Assembly: GCA_035942915.1 (NCBI GenBank) | Contig: DASZCR010000277.1 | Location: 1-9,273 of the forward strand | Length of the DNA: 9,273 nt | Source of the DNA: DASZCR01 sp035942915 | GTDB lineage: Bacteria; Acidobacteriota; Blastocatellia; Pyrinomonadales; Pyrinomonadaceae | Direction: 5' to 3' | Shown here: piece by piece, positions 1 through 6,533 of the stretch | How the letters are laid out: each line of letters starts with the position of its first letter | How positions within the stretch are numbered: the stretch's first letter is position 1 | Program-made: the position numbers and the translations under genes | Notes under the pieces: model-generated | Told to the model about the DNA's origin: nothing | What the model saw: the letters and a program-made list of their open reading frames with translations, nothing else | Database searches by the model: none

Positions 1-1265
1 ATCAAGACCCACCCGCCGGCACGCGCCAGCCATTCGCGGTCGGCATCGGTCGTGTAGTAACTAGCCAGCCCGACGAAGATGGTGACGGCGATGAGAAAGA
101 GCAGCAGAAACAGCGGCGCGCCGAAGCAGACGTAGAGCGCCGTCGTCGTCAGGTCAACGGGCGGGGTCGTGCTGGGGCCGGGGTGCGGAAAGACGTTCGC
201 CGCGAGGAGCCACGTCAACAGTCCGCCGAGTCCGCCCGACAGCAGCGCCGTGACGTACTCCGGCCAGCGCAGCCAACGCACCCACCAGAGCGAGACGACG
301 AGGCCGCCCAGATGCAGTAGCGCGCCGAAGACGATGAAGCCGATGACGACGTGCAGCGAGAAGAACTCAAGGACGTTGTACTCGTAAGCGGTGATGTCGA
401 GCGGCAGCCACGCGTAATAGGAAGTTATCAGCACGGCCAGCGCGACGAGCGGCACGAGGCAGAAGACGAGAAACCATCCTTGCGACTTGCGGCGCGAAGG
501 ATAACGGCTCCCCTCGCTCGGCGGGTCTGCCAGACTCGGCCGGTTGGCGTAGATGTAGCCGATGGCGAAGATGCCGAGTAAGACGGCGAAGAGGAAGATG
601 GGTTTCGCAATCGAGTGGTCGGGCGCGAGCGCGACGAGCGCGCCGCTCAAACGCGGCACCATCAGGACGGCCAGAATCAGCGGGATGAGGACGAGCCAGT
701 TGAGCAGCAGGTTGCGGAAGAAGATGGCGACGAGCGTCCACGTGTCGGCGGAGGTCAGTCCCGGCTTCGGACTCATGTAGTTGCTGTAGCTGCGCAGGTG
801 TTTGACCGGCTCCGGCTCAGGTTGCAGCGGCGACTTCGGCGGCGAGTTCTTCAGTCCCTCCTGCACGCGCCCCAACCCGCGACGATGAATCCACGCCGAG
901 AGCCAACTGCCGAGATAGCCGCCGCCGGAGACGGTCGAGAGATAGTCGAACTTCTCAATCAGGTTGAAGCGCGCCAATCCCTGAAGGATGCCGAGACCGA
1001 AGGTGGCGCTGCGGATGCCGCCGCCGGAGAAGCACAAGGCCGTGCGTCTGACCTTGTGCGTGTGCAGCCACTTGTAGAACTCGGCCGTCATCGCCGAGTT
1101 AATCTTCTTGCTGCGCTCCTCTTTGTCCTCGATGTCGGCGAACAGTTCGTTCGCCTCCCTCAGTTTCTTGGCGACATCCTCTTCGCTGAAGGGGGGGCCG
1201 ACGCGTTGCTGGTTGTATTCGTCGATGAGCACTCGGTAGAGCGGAAGGGGGCTACTGTTTGTCAT
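1..1265 (-). CDS. Patatin-like phospholipase with membrane segments (C-terminus outside window)
   Basis: Read on the minus strand from ATG at 1265, the frame stays open for 421 codons to the window edge, so only the C-terminus is missing. An oxyanion-hole loop SGGGIRSATFGLG (residues 80-92) is followed by the nucleophile elbow STVSGGGYLGSW (110-121), with Ser113 as the likely nucleophile. This pair is typical of patatin-family serine lipid acyl hydrolases, which use a Ser-Asp dyad; the Asp motif (DGG/DGA type) is not seen and would lie beyond the edge. After the elbow come hydrophobic stretches at about 178-203, 222-240, 264-283, 300-329, 336-356 and 376-402, so the protein is probably an inner-membrane enzyme with helices inserted inside the patatin fold. 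The elbow is T-x-S-x-G rather than the textbook G-x-S-x-G. GGAG (1271-1274) lies 5 nt before the start. It is divergent from the acyltransferase fusion at 1687. Substrate is not determinable; a phospholipid is likely. Confidence 0.85.
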   Translation of the reverse strand, partial: MTNSSPLPLYRVLIDEYNQQRVGPPFSEEDVAKKLREANELFADIEDKEERSKKINSAMTAEFYKWLHTHKVRRTALCFSGGGIRSATFGLGILQGLARFNLIEKFDYLSTVSGGGYLGSWLSAWIHRRGLGRVQEGLKNSPPKSPLQPEPEPVKHLRSYSNYMSPKPGLTSADTWTLVAIFFRNLLLNWLVLIPLILAVLMVPRLSGALVALAPDHSIAKPIFLFAVLLGIFAIGYIYANRPSLADPPSEGSRYPSRRKSQGWFLVFCLVPLVALAVLITSYYAWLPLDITAYEYNVLEFFSLHVVIGFIVFGALLHLGGLVVSLWWVRWLRWPEYVTALLSGGLGGLLTWLLAANVFPHPGPSTTPPVDLTTTALYVCFGAPLFLLLFLIAVTIFVGLASYYTTDADREWLARAGGWVL

Positions 1266-1270
1266 GTCTG

Positions 1271-1274
1271 CTCC
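1271..1274 (-). promoter_or_regulatory. Ribosome binding site of the patatin-like gene
   Basis: On the minus strand GGAG sits 5 nt upstream of the ATG at 1265. This fixes the start of a gene whose other end is outside the window. Confidence 0.6.
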
Positions 1275-1419
1275 GAAACGGGCTGATGTTTTTCAAGGAA
1301 GCCGGGCACCGCGCACGTTGGTACAGTGAGACTGCGCTGCACAGAATCCACGAAGCCGAAGAGGGCGAGATTGCAAGAAAGCCGCCGGTACGGGAAAAGC
1401 GACCCTAAGGAATGGCGGC

Positions 1420-1449
1420 ACAATAATCTTTACCGTTCGGAAAAGTCAA
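1420..1449 (-). promoter_or_regulatory. Candidate sigma-70-type promoter for the patatin-like gene
   Basis: On the minus strand TTGACT (1449-1444, 5 of 6 consensus) is followed after 18 nt by TATTGT (1425-1420, 4 of 6, with the key T1, A2 and T6). A start near 1413 would give a leader of about 150 nt before the ATG at 1265. The -35 lies inside a small palindrome, AAGTC-N4-GACTT (1443-1456), which could be an operator. The call rests on consensus matching only. Confidence 0.42.
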
Positions 1450-1622
1450 TAGACTTCATCTCTCCGTTGACAGACGAAGCAGTTCGCGTCTGCCCCGTCG
1501 GGGATGAAAGATTCTTCGCGCAGGTGTATGAAAAAGAATGCGCCGGGGCGGGCGCGGCGGGTCATCTAAGTTGGGCAGTTTCGCGGAATTTGCGTCGTCG
1601 AAGTTGCGGCGCGCGGGTTGCT

Positions 1623-1670
1623 GTAGTCAAACTATTTTGTAGTCAGACTATTTGCAGGCCGGACTATTTT
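1623..1670 (+). repeat. Three contiguous 16-bp direct repeats, probable operator array
   Basis: The units are GTAGTCAAACTATTTT (1623-1638), GTAGTCAGACTATTTG (1639-1654) and CAGGCCGGACTATTTT (1655-1670), directly abutting. The shared core is (A/G)ACTATTT. The middle unit contains the perfect palindrome TAGTC-A-GACTA (1640-1650); the first has it with one mismatch and the third keeps only the right half. The array ends 16 nt before the GTG at 1687, where a bound regulator could block transcription or initiation. The cognate regulator is not in the window and I do not recognise the motif. Confidence 0.6.
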
Positions 1671-1686
1671 CGGAGTTGACGGCAGA

Positions 1687-4299
1687 GTGGTATCAGACGG
1701 GATGAGCAAGAGGCGCACTTCCATTGCAAGTTTTCTGGCCGACGCGGCGCGGCGCGGGCGCGCGACGGCCTTCGTCCACAGGCGCGGTTTGAGGGTCGAG
1801 CGTTGGTCTTACGGGCGACTCGCGGAGACGGCCTATGCGTTCGCGCGCGAGTTGGAGGCGCGCGGCATCGGGCGCGGCGACCGCGTGCTGTTTCGCGCCG
1901 AGAACTGCGCGGAGTGGGCGGCGGCGTTTTTCGGCTGTGTGCTGCGCGGAGCGATTGTCGTCCCGCTCGACGTGGAGAGCGCGCCGGATTTTGCCGCGCG
2001 CGTGCAACGACAGGTCGCCGCCAAACTGCTGCTCGCGGGCGAGACTGGCGCGACAGCCGATGAGATAGAGGCTGGTCTGGCCTCCGTCAGGCTGACGGAA
2101 CTCGACGCGCTCGTCGCGCGTCATGCGCGGACGCCTTACGAGGCCGCTTCGGTCGAGGAAGACGACCTCGTCGAAATCATCTTCACTTCGGGGACGACGG
2201 CCGAGCCGCGCGGCGTCTGCATCACGCATCGCAACCTGCTCGCCAACCTCGCGCCGCTCGAAGAGGAGATTGGCAAATATCTCCGTTGGGAGCGCTTCGT
2301 GCATCCCCTGCGGTTTCTCAACCTGCTGCCACTGAGCCACGTCTTCGGGCAGTTCATGGGCATCTTCGTCCCGCAACTGCTCGGCGGCGAAGTCCACTTT
2401 CAGAACTCGCTGAACCCTTCGGAGGTGGTCGAAAACGTCAGACGCGAGCGCATCTCGGTCATCGTCACCGTCCCGCGTCTGCTCGACACGCTGCGCGAGG
2501 CGGTCGAAAGGCGTGAGACGGCGGGCGGGCGCGCCGAAGCATTTCGACGTAAATTCGAGCGCGCGGCCGGAGTCTCTTTCGTCAGACGGATGTGGCTGTT
2601 CAGACGGATTCACGCGCGTTTCGGATGGAAGTTCTGGGCTTTCGTCTCCGGCGGCGCGTCGCTCTCGGAGGAGACGGAGCGTTTCTGGCGGCGTCTCGGC
2701 TTCGCCGTGCTGCAAGGTTATGGGATGACGGAGACGGCTTCGCTCATCACGGTCAATCATCCCTTCAAACAGGGACGCGGCTCGGTCGGCAAGACGCTGC
2801 CCGGTCAGGAGATTCGACTCGACGAGCACGGAGAGATTCTGGTGCGCGGCGCCAACGTCTCGCCCGGTTATTGGAGCGGCGGCGTCAAGCCTCTGGCCGA
2901 CGCCGAAGGGTGGCTGCACACGGGCGACCTCGGCGAGATGGACGCGGCCGGGAACATCTATTTCAAGGGGCGCAAGAAGGACGTGATTGTGACGGCCGCC
3001 GGGTTGAACATCCATCCAGAAGACCTCGAAGCCGCGCTCCTGCGACAGACGGAGGTGCGCGCCTGCGCCGTCGTCGGCATCGAAGACGAACGCACGGGCA
3101 CGGAGCCGGTCGCCGTGCTCATCATGCGCGACGAGCGTGCGGACGCCGCAGCCGCCGTCGCACGCGCTAACGAGAGCCTCGCGCGCCACCAGCAGATACG
3201 CCGCTGGCACGTCTGGCCGGAGGCAGACTTCCCGCGCACTCCGACGCACAAGGTACGCAAGCGCGAAATCGTTGACCGTCTGAAAGCCGAAGCGGCACGC
3301 GCGCCGTCGAACGGCGGGGGTGGCAAAAGTTTCGCCGCTACGTCCGCTCCGTCGTTGCTTCCTTCGCTCATCCCGGCGCTGGCGGCGCGCGTCGGCGGCG
3401 CGACCGAGACGCGTCTCGATGCATCGTCGAACCTCGCCACAGACCTCAAACTCGATTCGCTCGGCCGCGTCGAGTTGTTGAGCGCGCTCGAAGACCGCTA
3501 CCAGATAGAGATTGACGAGGCCGCGTTTACGGCCGCGACGACGCTCGGCGATATCGAAAAGATTGTGCAGGAAGGAACGACCGAGCAGGAGGCAACGACG
3601 CGCGCTTATCCTTATCCTTCGTGGACGCAGAGCGCGCCTGTGAAGTGGCTGCGCATCGCCATCTTTTATACGGTCGTGCTGCCGATTACGTCCGTGCTGT
3701 GCCGCGTGCGCGTGCGCGGGCGCGAACATCTGCGGAGTCTGCGCGGCCCCGCGCTCTTCGTCTCGAACCACATCACATACTTCGACCACGCGTTGATACT
3801 CTCGGCGCTGCCCGGTCGTTACCGGCGCAACTTCGCCATCGCCATGGAGGGCGAACGCTTGCGCCGCTGGCGGCGCTCGCCCGACGGGGCGGGGCTCTTC
3901 ACGCGCCTGCGCAGGCTCGCGCAATACGTGCTCACGGTGATTATCTTCAACACCTTCCCCTTGCCGCAGAAGAGCGGCTTCCGGCGCAGCTTCGCCTACG
4001 CGGGCGAGTCTGTGGACAGGGGCTACAGCGTGCTCGTCTTCCCGGAAGGGACGCGGACGGAGCACGGCCGTCTCAATCCGTTCATGGCCGGAACGGGACT
4101 GCTCGCCGCGCAACTCGGCGTGCCGGTCGTGCCCGTGCGCATCGACGGCCTCTACGAGTTGAAGCGCGCGGGGCGCAGAGGCTATGCGCGTCCCGGCACG
4201 GTCTCCGTCAGCTTCGGCGCACCGACGAGCTACACGCCCGACACGGAAGCGACCGAGATTAGCGCCGACCTCCAACGCCGCGTCGCAGGCATCGAGTAG
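1687..4299 (+). CDS. Tri-domain AMP-forming acyl ligase / acyl carrier domain / PlsC acyltransferase
   Basis: An 870-residue fusion. Residues 12-530 form an AMP-dependent acyl ligase resembling long-chain acyl-CoA synthetases: phosphate loop TSGTTAEPRGV (167-177), YGMTE (345-349), HTGD (411-414), KGRKKD (427-432) and the C-terminal lysine K522 in PTHKVRK. Residues 557-627 are a phosphopantetheine carrier domain with attachment Ser591 in LKLDSLGRVEL. After a hydrophobic segment (654-672) comes a PlsC-type acyltransferase with NHITYFD (H695, D700), GFRR, FPEGTR (785-790) and VPVVP (812-816). All catalytic motifs look intact. The likely role is to activate a free fatty acid, load it on the internal carrier and transfer it to a lysophospholipid or glycerol phosphate at the inner membrane. 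E. coli Aas joins acyltransferase then ligase, the reverse order, and uses a separate ACP. GTG 1687 has GGAG 11 nt upstream (1672-1675); ATG 1702 is an equally plausible start. Exact substrates are unknown. Confidence 0.9.
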   Translation: MVSDGMSKRRTSIASFLADAARRGRATAFVHRRGLRVERWSYGRLAETAYAFARELEARGIGRGDRVLFRAENCAEWAAAFFGCVLRGAIVVPLDVESAPDFAARVQRQVAAKLLLAGETGATADEIEAGLASVRLTELDALVARHARTPYEAASVEEDDLVEIIFTSGTTAEPRGVCITHRNLLANLAPLEEEIGKYLRWERFVHPLRFLNLLPLSHVFGQFMGIFVPQLLGGEVHFQNSLNPSEVVENVRRERISVIVTVPRLLDTLREAVERRETAGGRAEAFRRKFERAAGVSFVRRMWLFRRIHARFGWKFWAFVSGGASLSEETERFWRRLGFAVLQGYGMTETASLITVNHPFKQGRGSVGKTLPGQEIRLDEHGEILVRGANVSPGYWSGGVKPLADAEGWLHTGDLGEMDAAGNIYFKGRKKDVIVTAAGLNIHPEDLEAALLRQTEVRACAVVGIEDERTGTEPVAVLIMRDERADAAAAVARANESLARHQQIRRWHVWPEADFPRTPTHKVRKREIVDRLKAEAARAPSNGGGGKSFAATSAPSLLPSLIPALAARVGGATETRLDASSNLATDLKLDSLGRVELLSALEDRYQIEIDEAAFTAATTLGDIEKIVQEGTTEQEATTRAYPYPSWTQSAPVKWLRIAIFYTVVLPITSVLCRVRVRGREHLRSLRGPALFVSNHITYFDHALILSALPGRYRRNFAIAMEGERLRRWRRSPDGAGLFTRLRRLAQYVLTVIIFNTFPLPQKSGFRRSFAYAGESVDRGYSVLVFPEGTRTEHGRLNPFMAGTGLLAAQLGVPVVPVRIDGLYELKRAGRRGYARPGTVSVSFGAPTSYTPDTEATEISADLQRRVAGIE

Positions 4300-4479
4300 A
4301 CAGTTGTCAGCAAGTTTCTCCTACAGATTACGGCCTGCTCCCTTTTGACATGATTTTGGCCGCTCTGTTACGCTCGTCGCCGCAATTGCTTTCACTCCCC
4401 TTCTGATTTAAGGACGGTCGCGTGTGGCGCGCTCTCTCTGTGTGCACGCGTGCGCGCCGCGCTACGGCCGACCGAGCCA
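4300..4479 (+). other. Intergenic region before pyrD
   Basis: This 180-base gap holds the promoter candidate at 4345-4374 and otherwise no clear structure. I see no strong terminator after the fusion gene; the only hairpin-like sequence is a weak GACA-GT-TGTC just after its stop codon, without a T-run. Confidence 0.4.
4345..4374 (+). promoter_or_regulatory. Candidate promoter of the pyrD-pyrF unit
   Basis: A perfect -35 TTGACA (4345-4350) is followed after 18 nt by TACGCT (4369-4374), which keeps T1, A2 and T6 of the -10 consensus. It lies about 105 nt upstream of the pyrD ATG at 4480. The surrounding bases are AT-richer than the flanking genes. No PyrR-type attenuator was recognised in the leader. 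Confidence 0.45.
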
Positions 4480-5619
4480 ATGCTATATCGCTCGATTCTG
4501 CGCCCCATGCTCTTCAGGTTGCCCCCGGAGACGGCTCACGAGATGGCATTGCACGCGCTCTCTTACGCGCTCAGACCCGACCCCTTGCGACGGCTCGCCG
4601 GACGCCGCCTCGCGCGCGAGCCTTTCGGCCGCCTGATGCGCTTCGGAGTCTCGTTCCCGAACCCGGTCGGCCTCGCCGCAGGCTTCGACAAAAACGGCGC
4701 GGTCGCGCGCGAGTTGTGTGCGCTCGGCTTCGGCTTCGTCGAGGTTGGGACGGTGACGCATCTGGCGCAGCCCGGCAACCCGCGCCCGCGCCTCTTTCGT
4801 CTGCCCGCAGACCGCGCGCTCGTCAACCGGCAGGGCTTCAACAACGACGGCGCGGCCGCACTCGCCGCGCGTCTCGGCGCACTCGGACGAGAGGCATCGT
4901 CCTCTTCATCGCCCGAACCGTCCTGCGTCGTCGGCGTCAATATCGGCAAGAGCCGCGTCGTCCCGGTCGAAGAAGCGGTTGACGATTATCTCGCCAGCTT
5001 CGCGCTCGTCCGCCCCCACGCCGACTACGTGACCGTCAACGTCAGTTCTCCGAACACGCCGGGCTTACGCGAGTTGCAACGTGCAGACCTGCTGCTCGCA
5101 CTGCTCGAAGCCATTCAGAGCGAGAACCGGCGTGCAGCCGGGCGCGAGGGGCGTGCGCCCGTGCCGTTGCTCGTTAAAGTCGCGCCCGATTTGCAGGAGG
5201 GCGAACTGGAACTAATCGTTGACGTGGCGTTGAAAGCTCGTCTCTCAGGCGTCGTCGCCACCAACACGACGACGAGCCGCGCGGGCTTGCGGACACCGGC
5301 CGCGCGCGTCGAGGCTTGCGGCGCGGGCGGCCTGAGCGGAGCGCCCTTGCGCGCTCGCTCGACGCAAATCATAGCTGCGCTCCGACGACTGGCGGGCGAG
5401 CGTCTGACCATCGTCGGCGTCGGCGGCATCTTCACGGCGGCCGACGCGTGGGAGAAGATTTGCGCGGGCGCGAGCCTCGTGCAGCTTTACACGGGCTTCG
5501 TCTATGAAGGCTTCGGCGTCGCGCGCCGCATCAACGAAGGGCTTGCCGAGACGCTTCAGCGCGAAGGCTTTCGCACGCTGGATGAAGCGGTCGGGTGTCG
5601 CGCGCAGGAGTTTGAATAA
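4480..5619 (+). CDS. pyrD: Dihydroorotate dehydrogenase, class 2 (quinone-dependent)
   Basis: Fourth step of de novo pyrimidine synthesis: oxidises dihydroorotate to orotate with FMN and passes electrons to membrane quinone. With the ATG at 4480 the protein has 379 residues and begins MLYRSILRPMLFRLPPETAH, the class 2 membrane-association helices. Class 2 landmarks are FPNPVGLAAGFDKNG (59-73), NRQGFNNDG (116-124), NVSSPNTPGLREL (187-199) with catalytic Ser190, VKVAPDL (232-238), TNTTTSR (261-267), GGLSG (283-287) and GVGGIF (313-318). It is about 40 residues longer than the E. coli enzyme, partly from two low-complexity inserts, a Ser-rich one near 137-148 and an Arg/Ala/Gly one near 216-227. 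An in-frame GTG at 4450 is possible, but the family N-terminus matches 4480. The Shine-Dalgarno is weak. pyrF follows 46 nt downstream. Confidence 0.95.
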   Translation: MLYRSILRPMLFRLPPETAHEMALHALSYALRPDPLRRLAGRRLAREPFGRLMRFGVSFPNPVGLAAGFDKNGAVARELCALGFGFVEVGTVTHLAQPGNPRPRLFRLPADRALVNRQGFNNDGAAALAARLGALGREASSSSSPEPSCVVGVNIGKSRVVPVEEAVDDYLASFALVRPHADYVTVNVSSPNTPGLRELQRADLLLALLEAIQSENRRAAGREGRAPVPLLVKVAPDLQEGELELIVDVALKARLSGVVATNTTTSRAGLRTPAARVEACGAGGLSGAPLRARSTQIIAALRRLAGERLTIVGVGGIFTAADAWEKICAGASLVQLYTGFVYEGFGVARRINEGLAETLQREGFRTLDEAVGCRAQEFE

Positions 5620-5652
5620 AGGCGCGCGGGCATCAACTTTTCATTGAGAGAC

Positions 5653-5659
5653 GAAGGAG
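5653..5659 (+). promoter_or_regulatory. Strong ribosome binding site deciding the pyrF TTG start
   Basis: GAAGGAG lies 6 nt before TTG 5666. No ATG or GTG in this frame is better placed, so the non-standard TTG start is well supported. Confidence 0.75.
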
Positions 5660-5665
5660 CATTCT

Positions 5666-6415
5666 TTGAGTCATCGAAAGGCGAAGGACAAGTTGGTCGT
5701 CCCACTCGACGTGGACACGGTCGATGAGGCGCGTCGTCTCTTCGCGTCGCTGCGCGAGCACGCGGGGACGTTCAAGGTCGGGCCGCGCCTGTTCACCTCG
5801 TCAGGCCCCGGCATCGTGCGCGAAATCGTCGCGGCGGGCGGGCGCGTCTTCCTCGACCTCAAGTTTCACGACATCCCGACCGTTGTCGCGGGCGCAAGCC
5901 GCGAGGCCGCGCGCCTCGGCGTCTCCATCTTCACCGTCCACGCCTCCGGCGGCGGCGAGATGCTCAGACGTGCGGCTGAGGCGTTGGCCGAGACGGCCGC
6001 GCGCGAGGGGCTTGAGCGCCCCATCATGGTGGCCGTCACGGTCTTGACCAGTTCAAATGAAGAGACGCTGACGGAGACGGGCGTGCGCGCGACCGACGCG
6101 GTCGAGCAGGTGACGCTGCTGGCGCGCCTCGCCGCACGCAGCGGAGCGGACGGCGTCGTCGCCTCGCCGCACGAAATTAAACACGTCCGCGAGGCCGTTA
6201 CGCGCCCCGACTTCCGCATCGTCACGCCCGGCGTCCGCACGCAAGGCTCCGCACACGACGACCAGAGGCGCGTCATGACACCGGCCGAAGCCGTCCGCGC
6301 AGGCGCAGATTTCCTCGTCGTCGGCCGTTCTATCATCAACGCCCCCGACCCCGCGCGCGCCGCCCGCGCCGTCGTCGAAGAGATGGAACAAGCCGGAGAG
6401 GCCGTCGTCGGTTAA
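5666..6415 (+). CDS. pyrF: Orotidine 5'-phosphate decarboxylase
   Basis: Last step of UMP synthesis: decarboxylates OMP in the cytoplasm without a cofactor. The 249-residue length fits the bacterial class I enzyme. The catalytic D-x-K-x-x-D array is in VFLDLKFHDIP (61-71): Asp64, Lys66 and Asp69. Lys37 in TFKVG is the usual additional active-site lysine. Further family motifs are FTVHASGG (89-96), VTVLTS (124-129), VASPHEI (165-171), IVTPGVR (185-191) and VVGRSI (218-223); Arg191 and Arg221 are candidate phosphate ligands. It starts with TTG behind a strong GAAGGAG site. It lies 46 nt after pyrD with no terminator between, so the two are probably co-transcribed. A palindromic repeat element begins 7 nt after the stop and may end or stabilise the transcript. 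The C-terminal Ala/Glu-rich tail is unremarkable. Confidence 0.96.
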   Translation: MSHRKAKDKLVVPLDVDTVDEARRLFASLREHAGTFKVGPRLFTSSGPGIVREIVAAGGRVFLDLKFHDIPTVVAGASREAARLGVSIFTVHASGGGEMLRRAAEALAETAAREGLERPIMVAVTVLTSSNEETLTETGVRATDAVEQVTLLARLAARSGADGVVASPHEIKHVREAVTRPDFRIVTPGVRTQGSAHDDQRRVMTPAEAVRAGADFLVVGRSIINAPDPARAARAVVEEMEQAGEAVVG

Positions 6416-6422
6416 GGGAGAA

Positions 6423-6518
6423 GTGATAGGTGATGGGTGATAGGTGATAGGTGATAGGTGATGGGTGATAGGATAAAACCTGTCTTTGTCTTATCACCCA
6501 TCACCTATCACCTATCAC
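6423..6518 (+). repeat. Heptamer-repeat palindromic element, copy 1
   Basis: Seven contiguous heptamers, GTGATAG or GTGATGG, occupy 6423-6471. After a loop, the complementary heptamers run at 6492-6518. Positions 6444-6470 and 6492-6518 form a perfect 27-bp inverted repeat around a 21-nt loop, so transcripts would make a very stable hairpin. The loop, read on the minus strand, contains AAGACAGGTTTT, nearly the same as the core of the copy at 9047. No T-run follows, so it is not a classical terminator, though it could act as one or protect the pyrF mRNA. It sits between pyrF and the hydrolase gene. Confidence 0.9.
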
Positions 6519-6533
6519 AATCTTACTTGAGTT

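Larger units (their letters stand above)
1266..1686. other. Divergent intergenic control region
   Basis: This 421-base stretch separates two divergent lipid-related genes. It contains the minus-strand promoter candidate (1420-1449), a short palindrome CCCCG-T-CGGGG (1493-1503) and the three 16-bp repeats (1623-1670). A 117-codon plus-strand frame (GTG at 1326 to 1679) has no ribosome binding site, no recognisable domain and ends inside the repeats, so I treat it as chance. I see no clear -35/-10 pair for the rightward gene. Confidence 0.6.

Noticed and set aside
615..1286. A 223-codon plus-strand frame
   Set aside because: It lies opposite the patatin gene, which has clear motifs, and its own translation shows no family features.
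1467..1495. TTGACA at 1467-1472 as a plus-strand promoter for the fusion gene
   Set aside because: The expected -10 position is GC-rich and nothing resembles TATAAT.
1326..1679. A 117-codon plus-strand frame in the divergent region
   Set aside because: GTG start without a ribosome binding site, no domain, and it runs through the promoter candidate and the 16-bp repeats.
1693..4275. An 860-codon open frame on the minus strand
   Set aside because: It is antisense to the ligase-carrier-acyltransferase gene. Its translation is Arg/Ala-rich without any domain, as expected when GC-rich coding DNA lacks stops on the other strand.
6423..6518. CRISPR array
   Set aside because: The repeats are 7 bp, contiguous without spacers, and form one large palindrome; no cas genes are present.
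6423..6518. Classical Rho-independent terminator after pyrF
   Set aside because: The stem is much longer than usual, AT-rich in part, and no T-run follows the right arm. It fits a repeat element better, though it may still affect termination.
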